Source: Comamonadaceae bacterium
GTDB taxonomy: Bacteria > Pseudomonadota > Gammaproteobacteria > Burkholderiales > Burkholderiaceae_C
Length of the DNA stretch: 53,491 nt
Assembly (NCBI GenBank): GCA_947464665.1
Contig: CANHXV010000001.1
Coordinates: forward strand, 1-53,491
Direction of reading: 5' to 3'
The notes under the pieces are model-generated. The model was not told the DNA's origin, made no database searches, and saw only the letters and a list, made by a program, of their open reading frames with translations. Shown in pieces: positions 7,716-15,605 of the stretch; within the stretch, counting starts at the first letter, position 1; the number at the start of each line of letters is the position of its first letter. The translations under genes were made by a program, and so were the position numbers.

Positions 7716-9317
7716 GTGGCATCATTTTCTGAACCTCAGCTCGACAAGGTCAGTCGAAGTGGCATTGAAATTCCCGCCAGCGTCGACGCTGGCGCTGTGA
7801 ACGCCGACAAAATTGGCAAGGCAGGAGAATACCCATTCACTCGCGGTATTTTTCCAGATGGCTATCAAGGCCGCTTGTGGACCATTCGGCAGTACTCTGG
7901 TTTTGGAACTGCAGAAGAGTCGAATGAGCGCTACAAATTTCTTTTAGCCCAGGGCCAAACAGGCTTGTCGGTTGCGCTCGATTTACCAACACAGTGCGGC
8001 TACGACCCCACTCACCCCATGGCCAGACCCGAGATTGGGAAAGTGGGCGTGTCACTGTCGAATCTCTCTGAAGCAGAAATTCTCTTCAAAGACTTAGACC
8101 TTTCCAAAATATCCACGTCCTTCACCATCAACGGTACGGCCGCCATCATCTACGCCATGTATTTGGCTGTGGCCGACAAGCAAGGTGTGCACCGCTCCAA
8201 ACTGACTGGCACCATTCAAAATGATATTTTGAAGGAATACGTGGCACGAGGCACTTGGATTTTTCCGGTCAAGCCTTCTATGCGTCTCATTGCCGATTCC
8301 ATTTTGTATTCCAACGACGAAACACCGCGCTTCAACCCCATCAGCATTGCGGGCGCACACGTTCGAGATGCAGGTGCGACGGCTGCTGAAGAAATGGCCT
8401 ATACCTTGGCCAATGGCTTGGCGTATGTTGATGAATTGAACAGCCGCGGCGGAGACATTGAAAAGTTTGCAAAGCGCTTGTCCTTCTTTTTCTATGTTCA
8501 CATGGACTTCTTTGAGGAGATTGCCAAGTTCCGCGCGGGACGCCGAATTTGGGCCAAGCTGATGAAGGAACGCTATGGTGCTCAAGATCCCAAAGCACAA
8601 CACTTTCGATTTGGTGTGGTCTGCGGTGGTTCTTCCTTAGTGGCGCCGCAAGCCTACAACAATGTGGTGCGAGTGGCCGTTGAAACCATGGCCGCAGTAT
8701 TTGGAGGCGCACAGTCTATTTTTACATGTGCCATGGACGAAGCCTTCCAAATTCCAACCGAGTTCAGTGCCGAACTGGCTGTGCGCACACAGCAAATCAT
8801 TGCCTATGAGTCAGGCATCGCTCGAAGCGTCGACCCCTTGGGTGGAAGCTACGTGCTGGAGCAATACACCGACAAGATGGAAGAAACCATTTTGGGCATC
8901 ATGCATGAGATTGATGCCTATGGCGGCGTAACCAAAGCAATTGAAGATGGATGGCTACAACTTCGTTTGGCCAGACGTGGTTTAGAAAGAAAAGTCGATA
9001 CGGACAGTGGTAAGAATGTGGTGGTGGGTCAAAACCATTTTCGCAAAGCCGATGAAGAGATTGGTGTCGGTGATGTTTTCAAACTCGATCCCACCGTCGC
9101 ACAACGCGCGTTAGAAAAATTTGAACGCACACTCAATTCCCGTGATCAAGTGCAAGTGGACCATTCATTGGCTCAACTTTCAAAAGCGGCTGCAGATGAC
9201 AAAGTCAATGTCATGCCTTACCTCGTCGACTGCTGTCATGCCTACGCTACTGTGGGTGAGATGGTGGCTTGTCTGAAAAAAGAATGGGGCGAATTTCAGG
9301 AGCCCGTCAATTTATGA
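7716..9317 (+). CDS. B12-dependent acyl-CoA mutase, large (substrate-binding) subunit
   Basis: 533-residue catalytic TIM-barrel subunit of a methylmalonyl-CoA-mutase-family enzyme that moves a carbon group by an adenosylcobalamin radical mechanism. It starts with GTG and lacks the B12 domain, which is the next gene. It aligns without gaps to Propionibacterium MutB over Y60 to H215 (offset 29): Y60 equals Tyr89, T166 Thr195, Q168 Gln197, R178 Arg207 and H215 His244. Arg207 and Tyr89 hold the free carboxylate in methylmalonyl-CoA mutase, whereas isobutyryl- and 2-hydroxyisobutyryl-CoA mutases carry Phe/Ile and Gln there. So a dicarboxylic acyl-CoA is suggested. However Tyr243 is replaced by Ala214, which should enlarge the pocket. 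Ethylmalonyl-CoA-like or larger substrates are possible. Confidence 0.92.
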   Translation: MASFSEPQLDKVSRSGIEIPASVDAGAVNADKIGKAGEYPFTRGIFPDGYQGRLWTIRQYSGFGTAEESNERYKFLLAQGQTGLSVALDLPTQCGYDPTHPMARPEIGKVGVSLSNLSEAEILFKDLDLSKISTSFTINGTAAIIYAMYLAVADKQGVHRSKLTGTIQNDILKEYVARGTWIFPVKPSMRLIADSILYSNDETPRFNPISIAGAHVRDAGATAAEEMAYTLANGLAYVDELNSRGGDIEKFAKRLSFFFYVHMDFFEEIAKFRAGRRIWAKLMKERYGAQDPKAQHFRFGVVCGGSSLVAPQAYNNVVRVAVETMAAVFGGAQSIFTCAMDEAFQIPTEFSAELAVRTQQIIAYESGIARSVDPLGGSYVLEQYTDKMEETILGIMHEIDAYGGVTKAIEDGWLQLRLARRGLERKVDTDSGKNVVVGQNHFRKADEEIGVGDVFKLDPTVAQRALEKFERTLNSRDQVQVDHSLAQLSKAAADDKVNVMPYLVDCCHAYATVGEMVACLKKEWGEFQEPVNL

Positions 9318-9730
9318 GCAACAACACACAAACCATGCCCTTGGCGGGGCGCCGTATTTTGATCGGCAAACCAGGACTAGATGGTCATGACATTGGTGCA
9401 AAAATAATCGCCTTAACGCTTCGCGATGCCGGCGCAGAAGTCATCTACACAGGTTTGCGACGAAGCCCATTGCAAATTGCACAAGTTGCAATTGACGAAG
9501 GTGTGGATGCTGTGGGTCTCAGCATTTTGTCGGGTAGTCACAAAGAGTTGGTAGAAAACGTCATGGCTGAATTGAAAAATCTCAAGGCCGACAGCGTCAA
9601 GGTTTTTGTGGGCGGGACCATTCCCAAATCTGACCATGCGTTCCTCAGTCAGCTGGGAGTTGCTGCTGTATTTACTGCTGATATGTCCTTGGAAGAAGTC
9701 GTACAAGAACTAGCGATTCAACTTTCATGA
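9314..9730 (+). CDS. B12-binding small subunit of acyl-CoA mutase
   Basis: 138-residue cobalamin-binding subunit that pairs with the large subunit upstream. The B12 signature is intact: DGHDIGAK (D-x-H-x-x-G, whose His coordinates cobalt) near residue 19-26, then the SILSG and GGTIP segments. The frame is open further upstream, but the ATG at 9314 forms an ATGA overlap with the large-subunit stop and gives a normal N-terminus, so it is used. Separate large and small subunits resemble isobutyryl- and 2-hydroxyisobutyryl-CoA mutases rather than fused methylmalonyl-CoA mutases. Translation is coupled at both ends; the next gene begins at another ATGA overlap. Confidence 0.94.
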   Translation: MSNNTQTMPLAGRRILIGKPGLDGHDIGAKIIALTLRDAGAEVIYTGLRRSPLQIAQVAIDEGVDAVGLSILSGSHKELVENVMAELKNLKADSVKVFVGGTIPKSDHAFLSQLGVAAVFTADMSLEEVVQELAIQLS

Positions 9731-10896
9731 ACAAGCCAACGGGTTTTTCCGCTGGGCCGCTGGCGGGCATTCGCATCATTGAAGTTGGCCACATGTTGGC
9801 TGGGCCTTATTGCGGCTTGTTACTGGCTGACATGGGGGCAGAAGTTATCAAAATCGAACCTCGCAATGGCGACATTGCGCGTCACGTTAGCCCTCACTTT
9901 ATTGGCCCCCACAACGCCTACTTTGCAAGTTTGAACAGAAACAAGCAAAGCATTGTGTTAGATCTGGCAAGTCATGAGGGGCGGCAGGAACTTGAAAAAT
10001 TAGTCTCCAACTCTCACGCGCTGATCACCAATTTACGACCGTCAGCCATACGCAAACTGGGACTGACCTACGACAGCCTCGGCATGCACAATCAGAAGTT
10101 TGTGTGCGTTGCACTCACTGGTTACGGACTAGAAGGCCCCTATTCAGAAAATCCAGCATATGACTACGTCATACAAGCTCTTACAGGCGTGATGTCACTG
10201 ACTGGGGACCCCTCAGCGCCACCCACCAAGGCTGGCTATTCGGCTGTAGACAACTCAGCCGGCATGGTGGCAGCCATGGGGCTTTTGGCAAAAATTGTAG
10301 AAGGAAAGGGCGGCCAAGTGGATGTGGCGATGTATGACGTGATGTTGTCACAGCTCAACTATTTGGTGGGTGCATCCCTGAATGCAAACGAAGAGATTAA
10401 ACGTTACGCTCATTCATCACACCCCTACATGGTGCCTGCGCAAATTTTTCTAACCGCTAAAGGCTGGCTAACGTTGTTCATCACCCATGACAAATTTTGG
10501 GCAAAATTTTGTCATGAAATTGGAAAACCTGAGTGGATTACAGACGAAGTATTTGCAAGTATGGCATCAAGACGTCAGAACAGAGATGTCGTGTTAACAG
10601 CCATCATGGCCATTCTAAAGACTCAAAGCGCTGAAATTTGGGTCAAGCGTTTGGCACCGCTAGGGCTGGTCGTTTCCGAAGTGAGCACACTTAACCAGGC
10701 GCTAGACAGCGAACTCACATCAGCACGCGGACTTGTGGTTAATCTCGTCAACGACTCGGGAGAGCAAACGCTTCCTTTGCGCGCCATTGGAAGCCTTGTA
10801 CGATTTAATGGGTATCAACCTCAATACCGATTGCCACCCTTGCTTGACGAACATCACGAAGTCATTCTTGGAAAGCCCAAGGAGGCTCTAACTTGA
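9727..10896 (+). CDS. Family III CoA-transferase (CaiB/BaiF)
   Basis: 389-residue CaiB/BaiF-type transferase, moving CoA from a donor thioester (often succinyl-CoA) to an organic acid. The N-terminal GIRIIEVGHMLAGPYCGLLLADMGAEVIKIEP region is the family hallmark (read at 15-50), and NRNKQSIVLDL follows. The catalytic Asp is expected in the region NPAYDYVIQALTG. Length is typical. ATG overlaps the TGA of the B12 subunit, and its own TGA overlaps the TTG start of the GTPase gene, so all four operon genes are coupled. It probably produces the acyl-CoA that the mutase rearranges (inference). Confidence 0.93.
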   Translation: MNKPTGFSAGPLAGIRIIEVGHMLAGPYCGLLLADMGAEVIKIEPRNGDIARHVSPHFIGPHNAYFASLNRNKQSIVLDLASHEGRQELEKLVSNSHALITNLRPSAIRKLGLTYDSLGMHNQKFVCVALTGYGLEGPYSENPAYDYVIQALTGVMSLTGDPSAPPTKAGYSAVDNSAGMVAAMGLLAKIVEGKGGQVDVAMYDVMLSQLNYLVGASLNANEEIKRYAHSSHPYMVPAQIFLTAKGWLTLFITHDKFWAKFCHEIGKPEWITDEVFASMASRRQNRDVVLTAIMAILKTQSAEIWVKRLAPLGLVVSEVSTLNQALDSELTSARGLVVNLVNDSGEQTLPLRAIGSLVRFNGYQPQYRLPPLLDEHHEVILGKPKEALT

Positions 10897-11822
10897 GCGA
10901 TTCTGAGCAACGCACAAAGCTGAATCGATTTGCATTGGGACGCCAATTGACAGCCCTGGCAAATACCAGTCCGCAGGAGATGCTGGACAAAATGCCGTCT
11001 GATGCCGCAAAGCATCAAGCCCAGCGTATTGGCCTGACGGGTGCGCCGGGCTCCGGCAAAAGCACATTGGGCGGTCAGCTTGCAATGCACCGCCTCATTC
11101 GAGAAAGTGCTGTGCAACGATTAGGTATTTTGGCCATAGACCCCAGCAGTCCAAAATCCGGTGGCGCTATCTTAGGCGATCGAATCCGCATGGATGAATT
11201 ACCAGGGAGCGCTGAACTGTTCATTCGCTCGCTAGGCTCAAGAAGTACTGCCGACGGACTGACAGACAACCTTCCAGAAATGCTGGACCTCATGGACAGC
11301 TTTGAATTTGATGAAGTCTTGATTGAAACCGTTGGCGTCGGCCAGGTCGAATATGCAGTGCGTTTACAAGTCGACACGCTGGTGTTGGTTCTTTTACCCA
11401 ACAGCGGCGACATGGTGCAAGCCATGAAATCAGGCATCATGGAAATGCCCGACATCTTTGTGGTCAACAAATCTGACCTTTCAGGTGCAGATCGAACTGC
11501 CGCAGACATTGAGCGAATCACAGCTTTGAGAAAAATAACCAAGGTGCAATGGCACCCTCAAGTGCTATTGGTTTCAAATTCCAAACCGGAAAGTATTGTG
11601 GCGCTGTCAAAAGAAATTGACCGTCACCAAAATTGGCTTATCACTTCGGGTGAACAACAAAAAATTCAAATTGATCGGGCGCGCTACAGGCTTCGACGAA
11701 TTATCGAACGTCGGGTGCAGCAGGTCATTGATGAACTTGGCGACACAGACATGAAACAAGCATTACCCGAGCAGTTTGAAAAGGTCATCAGCAAACTCCG
11801 AGGGGCACGAAATTCAATTTAA
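10893..11822 (+). CDS. MeaB/ArgK-type P-loop GTPase, mutase chaperone
   Basis: 309-residue G3E-family GTPase. In methylmalonyl-CoA mutase systems MeaB-type proteins gate loading of adenosylcobalamin and protect the enzyme from inactivation. Visible motifs are the P-loop GAPGSGKS at about 50-57, ETVGVGQ as a switch region, and the base-recognition NKSD. Start is a TTG overlapping the CoA-transferase TGA; a strong GGAGG seven bases before it (10881-10885) supports this rare start. Presence of a dedicated GTPase shows the mutase is a functional B12 enzyme. The gene ends in a 4-bp convergent overlap with the decarboxylase-family pseudogene. Confidence 0.93.
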   Translation: MSDSEQRTKLNRFALGRQLTALANTSPQEMLDKMPSDAAKHQAQRIGLTGAPGSGKSTLGGQLAMHRLIRESAVQRLGILAIDPSSPKSGGAILGDRIRMDELPGSAELFIRSLGSRSTADGLTDNLPEMLDLMDSFEFDEVLIETVGVGQVEYAVRLQVDTLVLVLLPNSGDMVQAMKSGIMEMPDIFVVNKSDLSGADRTAADIERITALRKITKVQWHPQVLLVSNSKPESIVALSKEIDRHQNWLITSGEQQKIQIDRARYRLRRIIERRVQQVIDELGDTDMKQALPEQFEKVISKLRGARNSI

Positions 11823-12442
11823 TGCTTGGCTGCCAACTCTGGCGCCACGCCATCTGGCAAAGGATACGCATCGACATTGAGGGACATTGAAACCAATGTG
11901 TAGTAACTCATGGTGGCCATAAGGTCAACAACGCCACGCTCACCAAAATGTTTCGTAACTTCGGCAAACGTTGAATCACTGACTTTTCGAGTTTGAATTA
12001 ACTCATTGCAAAATTCAAAGACAGAATTGACATCTGCGGGCAAGTTCTTGGGCTTCGGCGTTTGATTTGCAATCGCTTTAATCAGCGCCACTGGCAGGCC
12101 AGCTTCTTCAGCAATTCGGCGATGGGCCCACCATACAAATTGGGCCGTTCAATCACGCGCCACCAGCAAAATGGCCAACTCATTGAGTGCGAGAGGCAAA
12201 GACGAATTGAAGCGAGTGTGGGCCCCAAACGACTGCGCAAGATGTCCTACTTCAGGACTTCGCAACAAGACGTTGTAAGGGCCTTGCATGTTGCCACGCT
12301 TCCCGCCCAAAACAGCACGGGTCATTTGTTGCTGTTAAGGCGACATGGTTTCCCATGTCAGGGGCTTGAAGCGATTGCCTCTTAATTCAAACGGTGGCAC
12401 CTGATACGGACTCTGCTGCATGTTTTCAGATGCGTTGGTCAT
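11819..12442 (-). pseudogene. Carboxymuconolactone decarboxylase-family pseudogene with two in-frame stops
   Basis: One reading frame runs from an ATG at 12442 to a TAA at 11819 (about 207 codons). It reads as a normal AhpD/carboxymuconolactone-decarboxylase-like protein apart from two nonsense codons: TAA at 12335-12337 (after WETMSP) and TGA at 12149-12151 (between LLVARD and TAQFVWWAHRR). In relatives the second position is Trp (WTAQ), so TGG to TGA is the likely change; the first could be from GAA or CAA. No frameshift is needed, which suggests recent inactivation. It lies 7 bp behind the TauD-like gene in the same direction and was probably its operon partner. Sequencing error or stop readthrough are alternatives. 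Confidence 0.8.
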
Positions 12443-12449
12443 GAATACT

Positions 12450-13274
12450 TTAAATGGGTTGATCGCCTTGCAGCGTAATCCGGTGCAAGACGCGGCGGAA
12501 GCCATGATAGTCGTTCACGGGATTGTGCTGTGCGCAACGGTTGTCCCAAAATGCGACTGCATCTGGCTCCCAAGACCATCGGCAGGTGAACTCAGGCTTG
12601 ACTTGATGCTCAAACAAAAAGGACAACAAGGATGCGCTTTCCTTGTCTGTTAAGCCTTCAATGCCAGCGGTGTGCGCCACATTGACGTAGAGCGCTTTGC
12701 GGCCAGTCTCGGGGTGAGTGCGAACCACAGGATGCGAACTACTGAAACTTTTGGGGGAAGATTCAATGCCATCTGACTTGATACGATCTTCCCTGGTTTT
12801 GGAAACATCTGCTTTGGCCGAGGTGTTGACTCCCTTCAAGCCATGTAACAAACGTTGCATGGTGTCTGACAAGGCCTCGTAAGCGGCATATTGGCAAGCA
12901 AACAAGGTGTCACCGCCATAAGGGGGAATTTCTTTCGAAAGCAACATCGAACCCATGGGCGGTATATCTAAATAAGCAGTGTCAGAGTGCCATACACCAC
13001 CAAAGTTGACCTTCTCGTGTTCTAACTTTTTCACTTCGATGATTTGCGGAAAGTCTTCGAAGCCTTTGACGAAGGGATATTCAATGGGCTCGCCCATGGC
13101 TTTGGCAAAGTTCATGAATTGTTGCGAAGTGAGCGCTTGATTGCGAAAAAATATGACGCTGTTTTTTAAAAATACATCACGAACTTCTTTCGTTAAATCT
13201 GGCGACATGGATTGCGTTAAATCAACCCCAGAAATTTCAGCGCCCAAGCTACCCGCAATTCTTTTGATTTTCAT
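12450..13274 (-). CDS. TauD/TfdA-family Fe(II)/2-oxoglutarate dioxygenase
   Basis: 274-residue alpha-ketoglutarate-dependent dioxygenase. Iron ligands are H96 and D98 (motif WHSDTAY) and the distal His in CAQHNPVND near residue 250. The Arg-rich tail HGFRRVLHRITLQGD binds 2-oxoglutarate. Family members hydroxylate sulfonates, aryloxyacids or other carboxylates, often releasing the heteroatom group. An in-frame TTG lies two codons upstream (13280), but ATG at 13274 fits the family N-terminus. The inactivated decarboxylase-family gene follows directly. Substrate unknown; it might supply an entry compound to the neighbouring acyl-CoA pathway, but this rests on proximity only. Confidence 0.88.
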   Translation of the reverse strand: MKIKRIAGSLGAEISGVDLTQSMSPDLTKEVRDVFLKNSVIFFRNQALTSQQFMNFAKAMGEPIEYPFVKGFEDFPQIIEVKKLEHEKVNFGGVWHSDTAYLDIPPMGSMLLSKEIPPYGGDTLFACQYAAYEALSDTMQRLLHGLKGVNTSAKADVSKTREDRIKSDGIESSPKSFSSSHPVVRTHPETGRKALYVNVAHTAGIEGLTDKESASLLSFLFEHQVKPEFTCRWSWEPDAVAFWDNRCAQHNPVNDYHGFRRVLHRITLQGDQPI

Positions 13275-13500
13275 AGCCAATTTTCTCGAACTTAATTAAA
13301 CAGCAGTCGAACCCGTAATGCTGGATCAACTCTGCGATTGGGTTTTTATTCTAATACCGATTTTTTGTTATAACAGAAGTGCCAAGGATGCAGTGGATTG
13401 GCTACTGACCTGCCATCTTTAGACGAACCAATGATGGATAATTAGTACGTTTTTTTGACCCTGACCGAGTGTGTTGAAAATCAGTTACCAGAAGCAGTCC

Positions 13501-14349
13501 TCAAATTTCTAAGTTATCAATGAGACGGGTGTTCCCCAACTTGGCCGCGCCCAGAACCACCAGCGCATCTCCTGTTTGTGGTGCCCGCAGGTCAGAGCGC
13601 CGACGCACGGTGAGGTAGTCTGGTTGCCAGCCTCTTTTGCGAAGACCTTCTATGGCTTTGTCTTCTAAGTCGGGTAAATGGGCTTGCAGTGAGTTTGCAA
13701 AGACCTGTGCGTTTTGGCCCAGTTTGCGCAGAGCAATTGACAGGTACAGAGCCTCGGCCCTTTCACTATCATTCAGGTACCCATTACGTGAACTTAGTGC
13801 CAGCCCGTCGGCGTCGCGACAAGTCTCTGCCCCTTGGATGGTGATGGGCAAAGCGAACTGGCGCACCATTTGCTGAATGACTAAAAGTTGCTGGTAGTCC
13901 TTCTTGCCAAACACGGCAGAGCCTTGGGCTTTGCCCGCAAACACGGCCATAAAGAGCTTCATCACCACGGTGGATACGCCGGTAAAAAAACCAGGACGAA
14001 AGTGACCTTCCAAGATGTCGGCCAAGGCCGGATCGGCATGGACTTTGACGACCTGGGGCTCGGGATACAGATCGTTTTCGCGCGGTGCAAACAGAACATC
14101 GCAGCCGGCGGCTTTCAGTTGAGCGCAGTCGTTTTCCCAGGTGCGTGGGTAACTGTCAAAGTCTTCATGCGGTAAGAACTGAAGCCGGTTGACAAAAATA
14201 CTGGCTACGATGCAGTCGCCAAGTGGCTTGGCTTGGTTGATCAGCGCGATGTGCCCAGCATGCAGATTACCCATGGTGGGCACAAAAGCCGGGTGTTGCG
14301 CACTGGCCAGATGTTTGCGAAGTTCGGCAACAGAGTGGACGATATGCAT
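13501..14349 (-). CDS. panC: Pantothenate synthetase
   Basis: 282-residue PanC, which joins pantoate and beta-alanine using ATP to give pantothenate on the route to coenzyme A. The nucleotidyltransferase motif PTMGNLHAGH near residues 24-33, the EDFDSYPRT segment, and the FGKKDYQQLLVIQQMV and LSSRNGYL motifs identify it well. One oddity: the usual FVNPxQF reads FVNRLQF, with Arg in place of Pro. It stands alone without panB or panD, in an otherwise catabolic setting. Upstream is a short inverted repeat at 14368-14383 in its leader. Confidence 0.95.
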   Translation of the reverse strand: MHIVHSVAELRKHLASAQHPAFVPTMGNLHAGHIALINQAKPLGDCIVASIFVNRLQFLPHEDFDSYPRTWENDCAQLKAAGCDVLFAPRENDLYPEPQVVKVHADPALADILEGHFRPGFFTGVSTVVMKLFMAVFAGKAQGSAVFGKKDYQQLLVIQQMVRQFALPITIQGAETCRDADGLALSSRNGYLNDSERAEALYLSIALRKLGQNAQVFANSLQAHLPDLEDKAIEGLRKRGWQPDYLTVRRRSDLRAPQTGDALVVLGAAKLGNTRLIDNLEI

Positions 14350-14367
14350 TTAAAAAATCCAAAAATT

Positions 14368-14383
14368 AGTCCTCAAGAGGACT
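14368..14383 (-). other. Short hairpin in the panC leader
   Basis: Arms AGTCCTC and GAGGACT, 7 bp with a two-base centre, 19 bp before the panC start. On the leftward strand it is followed by AATTTTT, so it may be a weak terminator of the upstream aroE-like gene or a leader structure. Function not shown. Confidence 0.3.
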
Positions 14384-14478
14384 TACCTAGCGTGCACTCA
14401 TATCGTTTCGTGAGCAAAATATGATCAGAATTGTAAAACACATTAGAAGCCTCGCCCGTGCCAACTTTAGGCACCGTT

Positions 14479-15282
14479 TTATGGGGCAAGAAAATAGTCT
14501 ACAAGTTTCGATATTTGCCCAAGCATCATTTCACGCCCTTTTACAACCTCACACCCGCAGTCTTGCGCAAGTTTTATGAGGGGTGTGATCTCAGGCATCA
14601 CGATGGCATCAAACACAACTAAATCCTTGTTGAAAGTTTCTACTGCCAATGGCAGCCTTGCGTCGCTTAGCATGCCAACAGGGGAGGCGTTCATCAAAAC
14701 ATCGATGTCATCACAACGAGGGGTGCCCACGTCTACGACAGTTTGAGGACTGATTTGCTTGACCAACTGCATCATCTGTTCAGACCTGCGTTCATTTAAA
14801 TCGAACAGTCTCATCAGGCTGGGTTTTTCATGAGCCACAGCGACGCAGATGGCCGAGCCAGCGCCTCCAAGGCCAATCAGTTGAATGCGTTTGTTTGTCA
14901 GTGAGATGCCACGACGTTTAAAGGCTTCCACGCAGCCCAGGCCATCAAATATTTCACCACACCAATCGCCATGACTTTGGCGCTTGATTGCATTGATTGC
15001 TCTTACCAGCGAAGCTTGTTGGCCCAGAGTCTTGGTCAATCCTAGCGCTTTGACTTTGTATGGAATGGTAAAAATCAGACCGTCAAGATTGCGAATTTGC
15101 ATGATTTCTGGGATGACATGATCGAAATCACTCTGGGCGATGTGAATGGGAATCATCACAGCGTTATAGGGTCGTTGATGGAATTCCCATGTCACCATTT
15201 CGGGAGATCTGACCTGTTCAATAGGATCACCGACGATGCCAAACACGCGCGTTTTACCGTTGATGAAGTCGACTTGGTTCAT
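14479..15282 (-). CDS. Shikimate dehydrogenase-like protein (AroE family)
   Basis: 267-residue AroE-fold oxidoreductase. K76 (FTIPYK) and D113 (FDGLG), the catalytic Lys-Asp pair of shikimate dehydrogenase, are present, as is N97 (AINAI) and the NAD(P) loop GLGGAGSA near 137-144. The substrate loop that normally reads HSxSPxxHN is changed to QVRSPEM at 23-29, losing the serine that contacts the shikimate carboxylate. It is therefore more likely a paralogue acting on quinate, shikimate or another cyclic hydroxy acid than the biosynthetic enzyme (inference). It precedes panC in the same direction with a 129-bp gap. Confidence 0.82.
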   Translation of the reverse strand: MNQVDFINGKTRVFGIVGDPIEQVRSPEMVTWEFHQRPYNAVMIPIHIAQSDFDHVIPEIMQIRNLDGLIFTIPYKVKALGLTKTLGQQASLVRAINAIKRQSHGDWCGEIFDGLGCVEAFKRRGISLTNKRIQLIGLGGAGSAICVAVAHEKPSLMRLFDLNERRSEQMMQLVKQISPQTVVDVGTPRCDDIDVLMNASPVGMLSDARLPLAVETFNKDLVVFDAIVMPEITPLIKLAQDCGCEVVKGREMMLGQISKLVDYFLAP

Positions 15283-15605
15283 AAGACAATTTCCTTGTTA
15301 CCAATGACGTGGCCGCTGCGCAAGCTCAGGCATCAGGTTAGTCCGTTCAACGCAGAAGCGAACGAACAGTTAGGCCAGCGTTAAAGCACCGCGTGCAAGA
15401 TACATATCGCCAAACGCCAAACGCCTACCGCAGGGACGACTTAGGAGACTTTAATACAACTCATCTACCTCTGCTCATTTCGCTAGGTGCGTCTGGTGCC
15501 ACCTTTCTATATGATCCTTCTTGGACTGCTGTTACTGATTGCGTTGATGCTATCAGTTAGCACGGTATTACCCGATGCCATATTTGGCAAGTAGGAGTTC
15601 GCAGT
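15283..15605. other. Gene-poor stretch with a broken-gene remnant
   Basis: 323 bp between the aroE-like gene and the HpaI-type aldolase. The first 200 bp hold no convincing ORF. The last 110 bp contain a short reading frame that resembles the end of a TRAP permease (listed separately). This looks like a recombination junction at the left edge of the aldolase-kinase module. Confidence 0.5.
15487..15594 (+). pseudogene. Possible C-terminal remnant of a TRAP large permease (DctM-like)
   Basis: After an in-frame TAG at 15484-15486 there are 35 codons ending in TAG at 15592. They encode a hydrophobic helix (MILLGLLLLIALMLSVSTV) followed by LPDAIFGK, which resembles the usual end of DctM subunits. 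No start or upstream part of such a gene remains. The AGGAG of the following aldolase overlaps its stop codon, as if this were the original operon order (permease, aldolase, kinase) and the 5' part had been deleted. Resemblance was judged by eye only. Confidence 0.4.

Noticed and set aside
12062..12653. Rightward ORFs over the decarboxylase pseudogene and dioxygenase end
   Set aside because: They are antisense to a frame that reads as a known family apart from two stops, and show no family resemblance.
15334..15388. Integron attC-like sequence (GTTAGGC at 15369 with nearby TTCAACGC and GCGTTAA motifs)
   Set aside because: No matching RYYYAAC left core and no foldable pair of inner arms could be found; no integrase or cassette gene is nearby.
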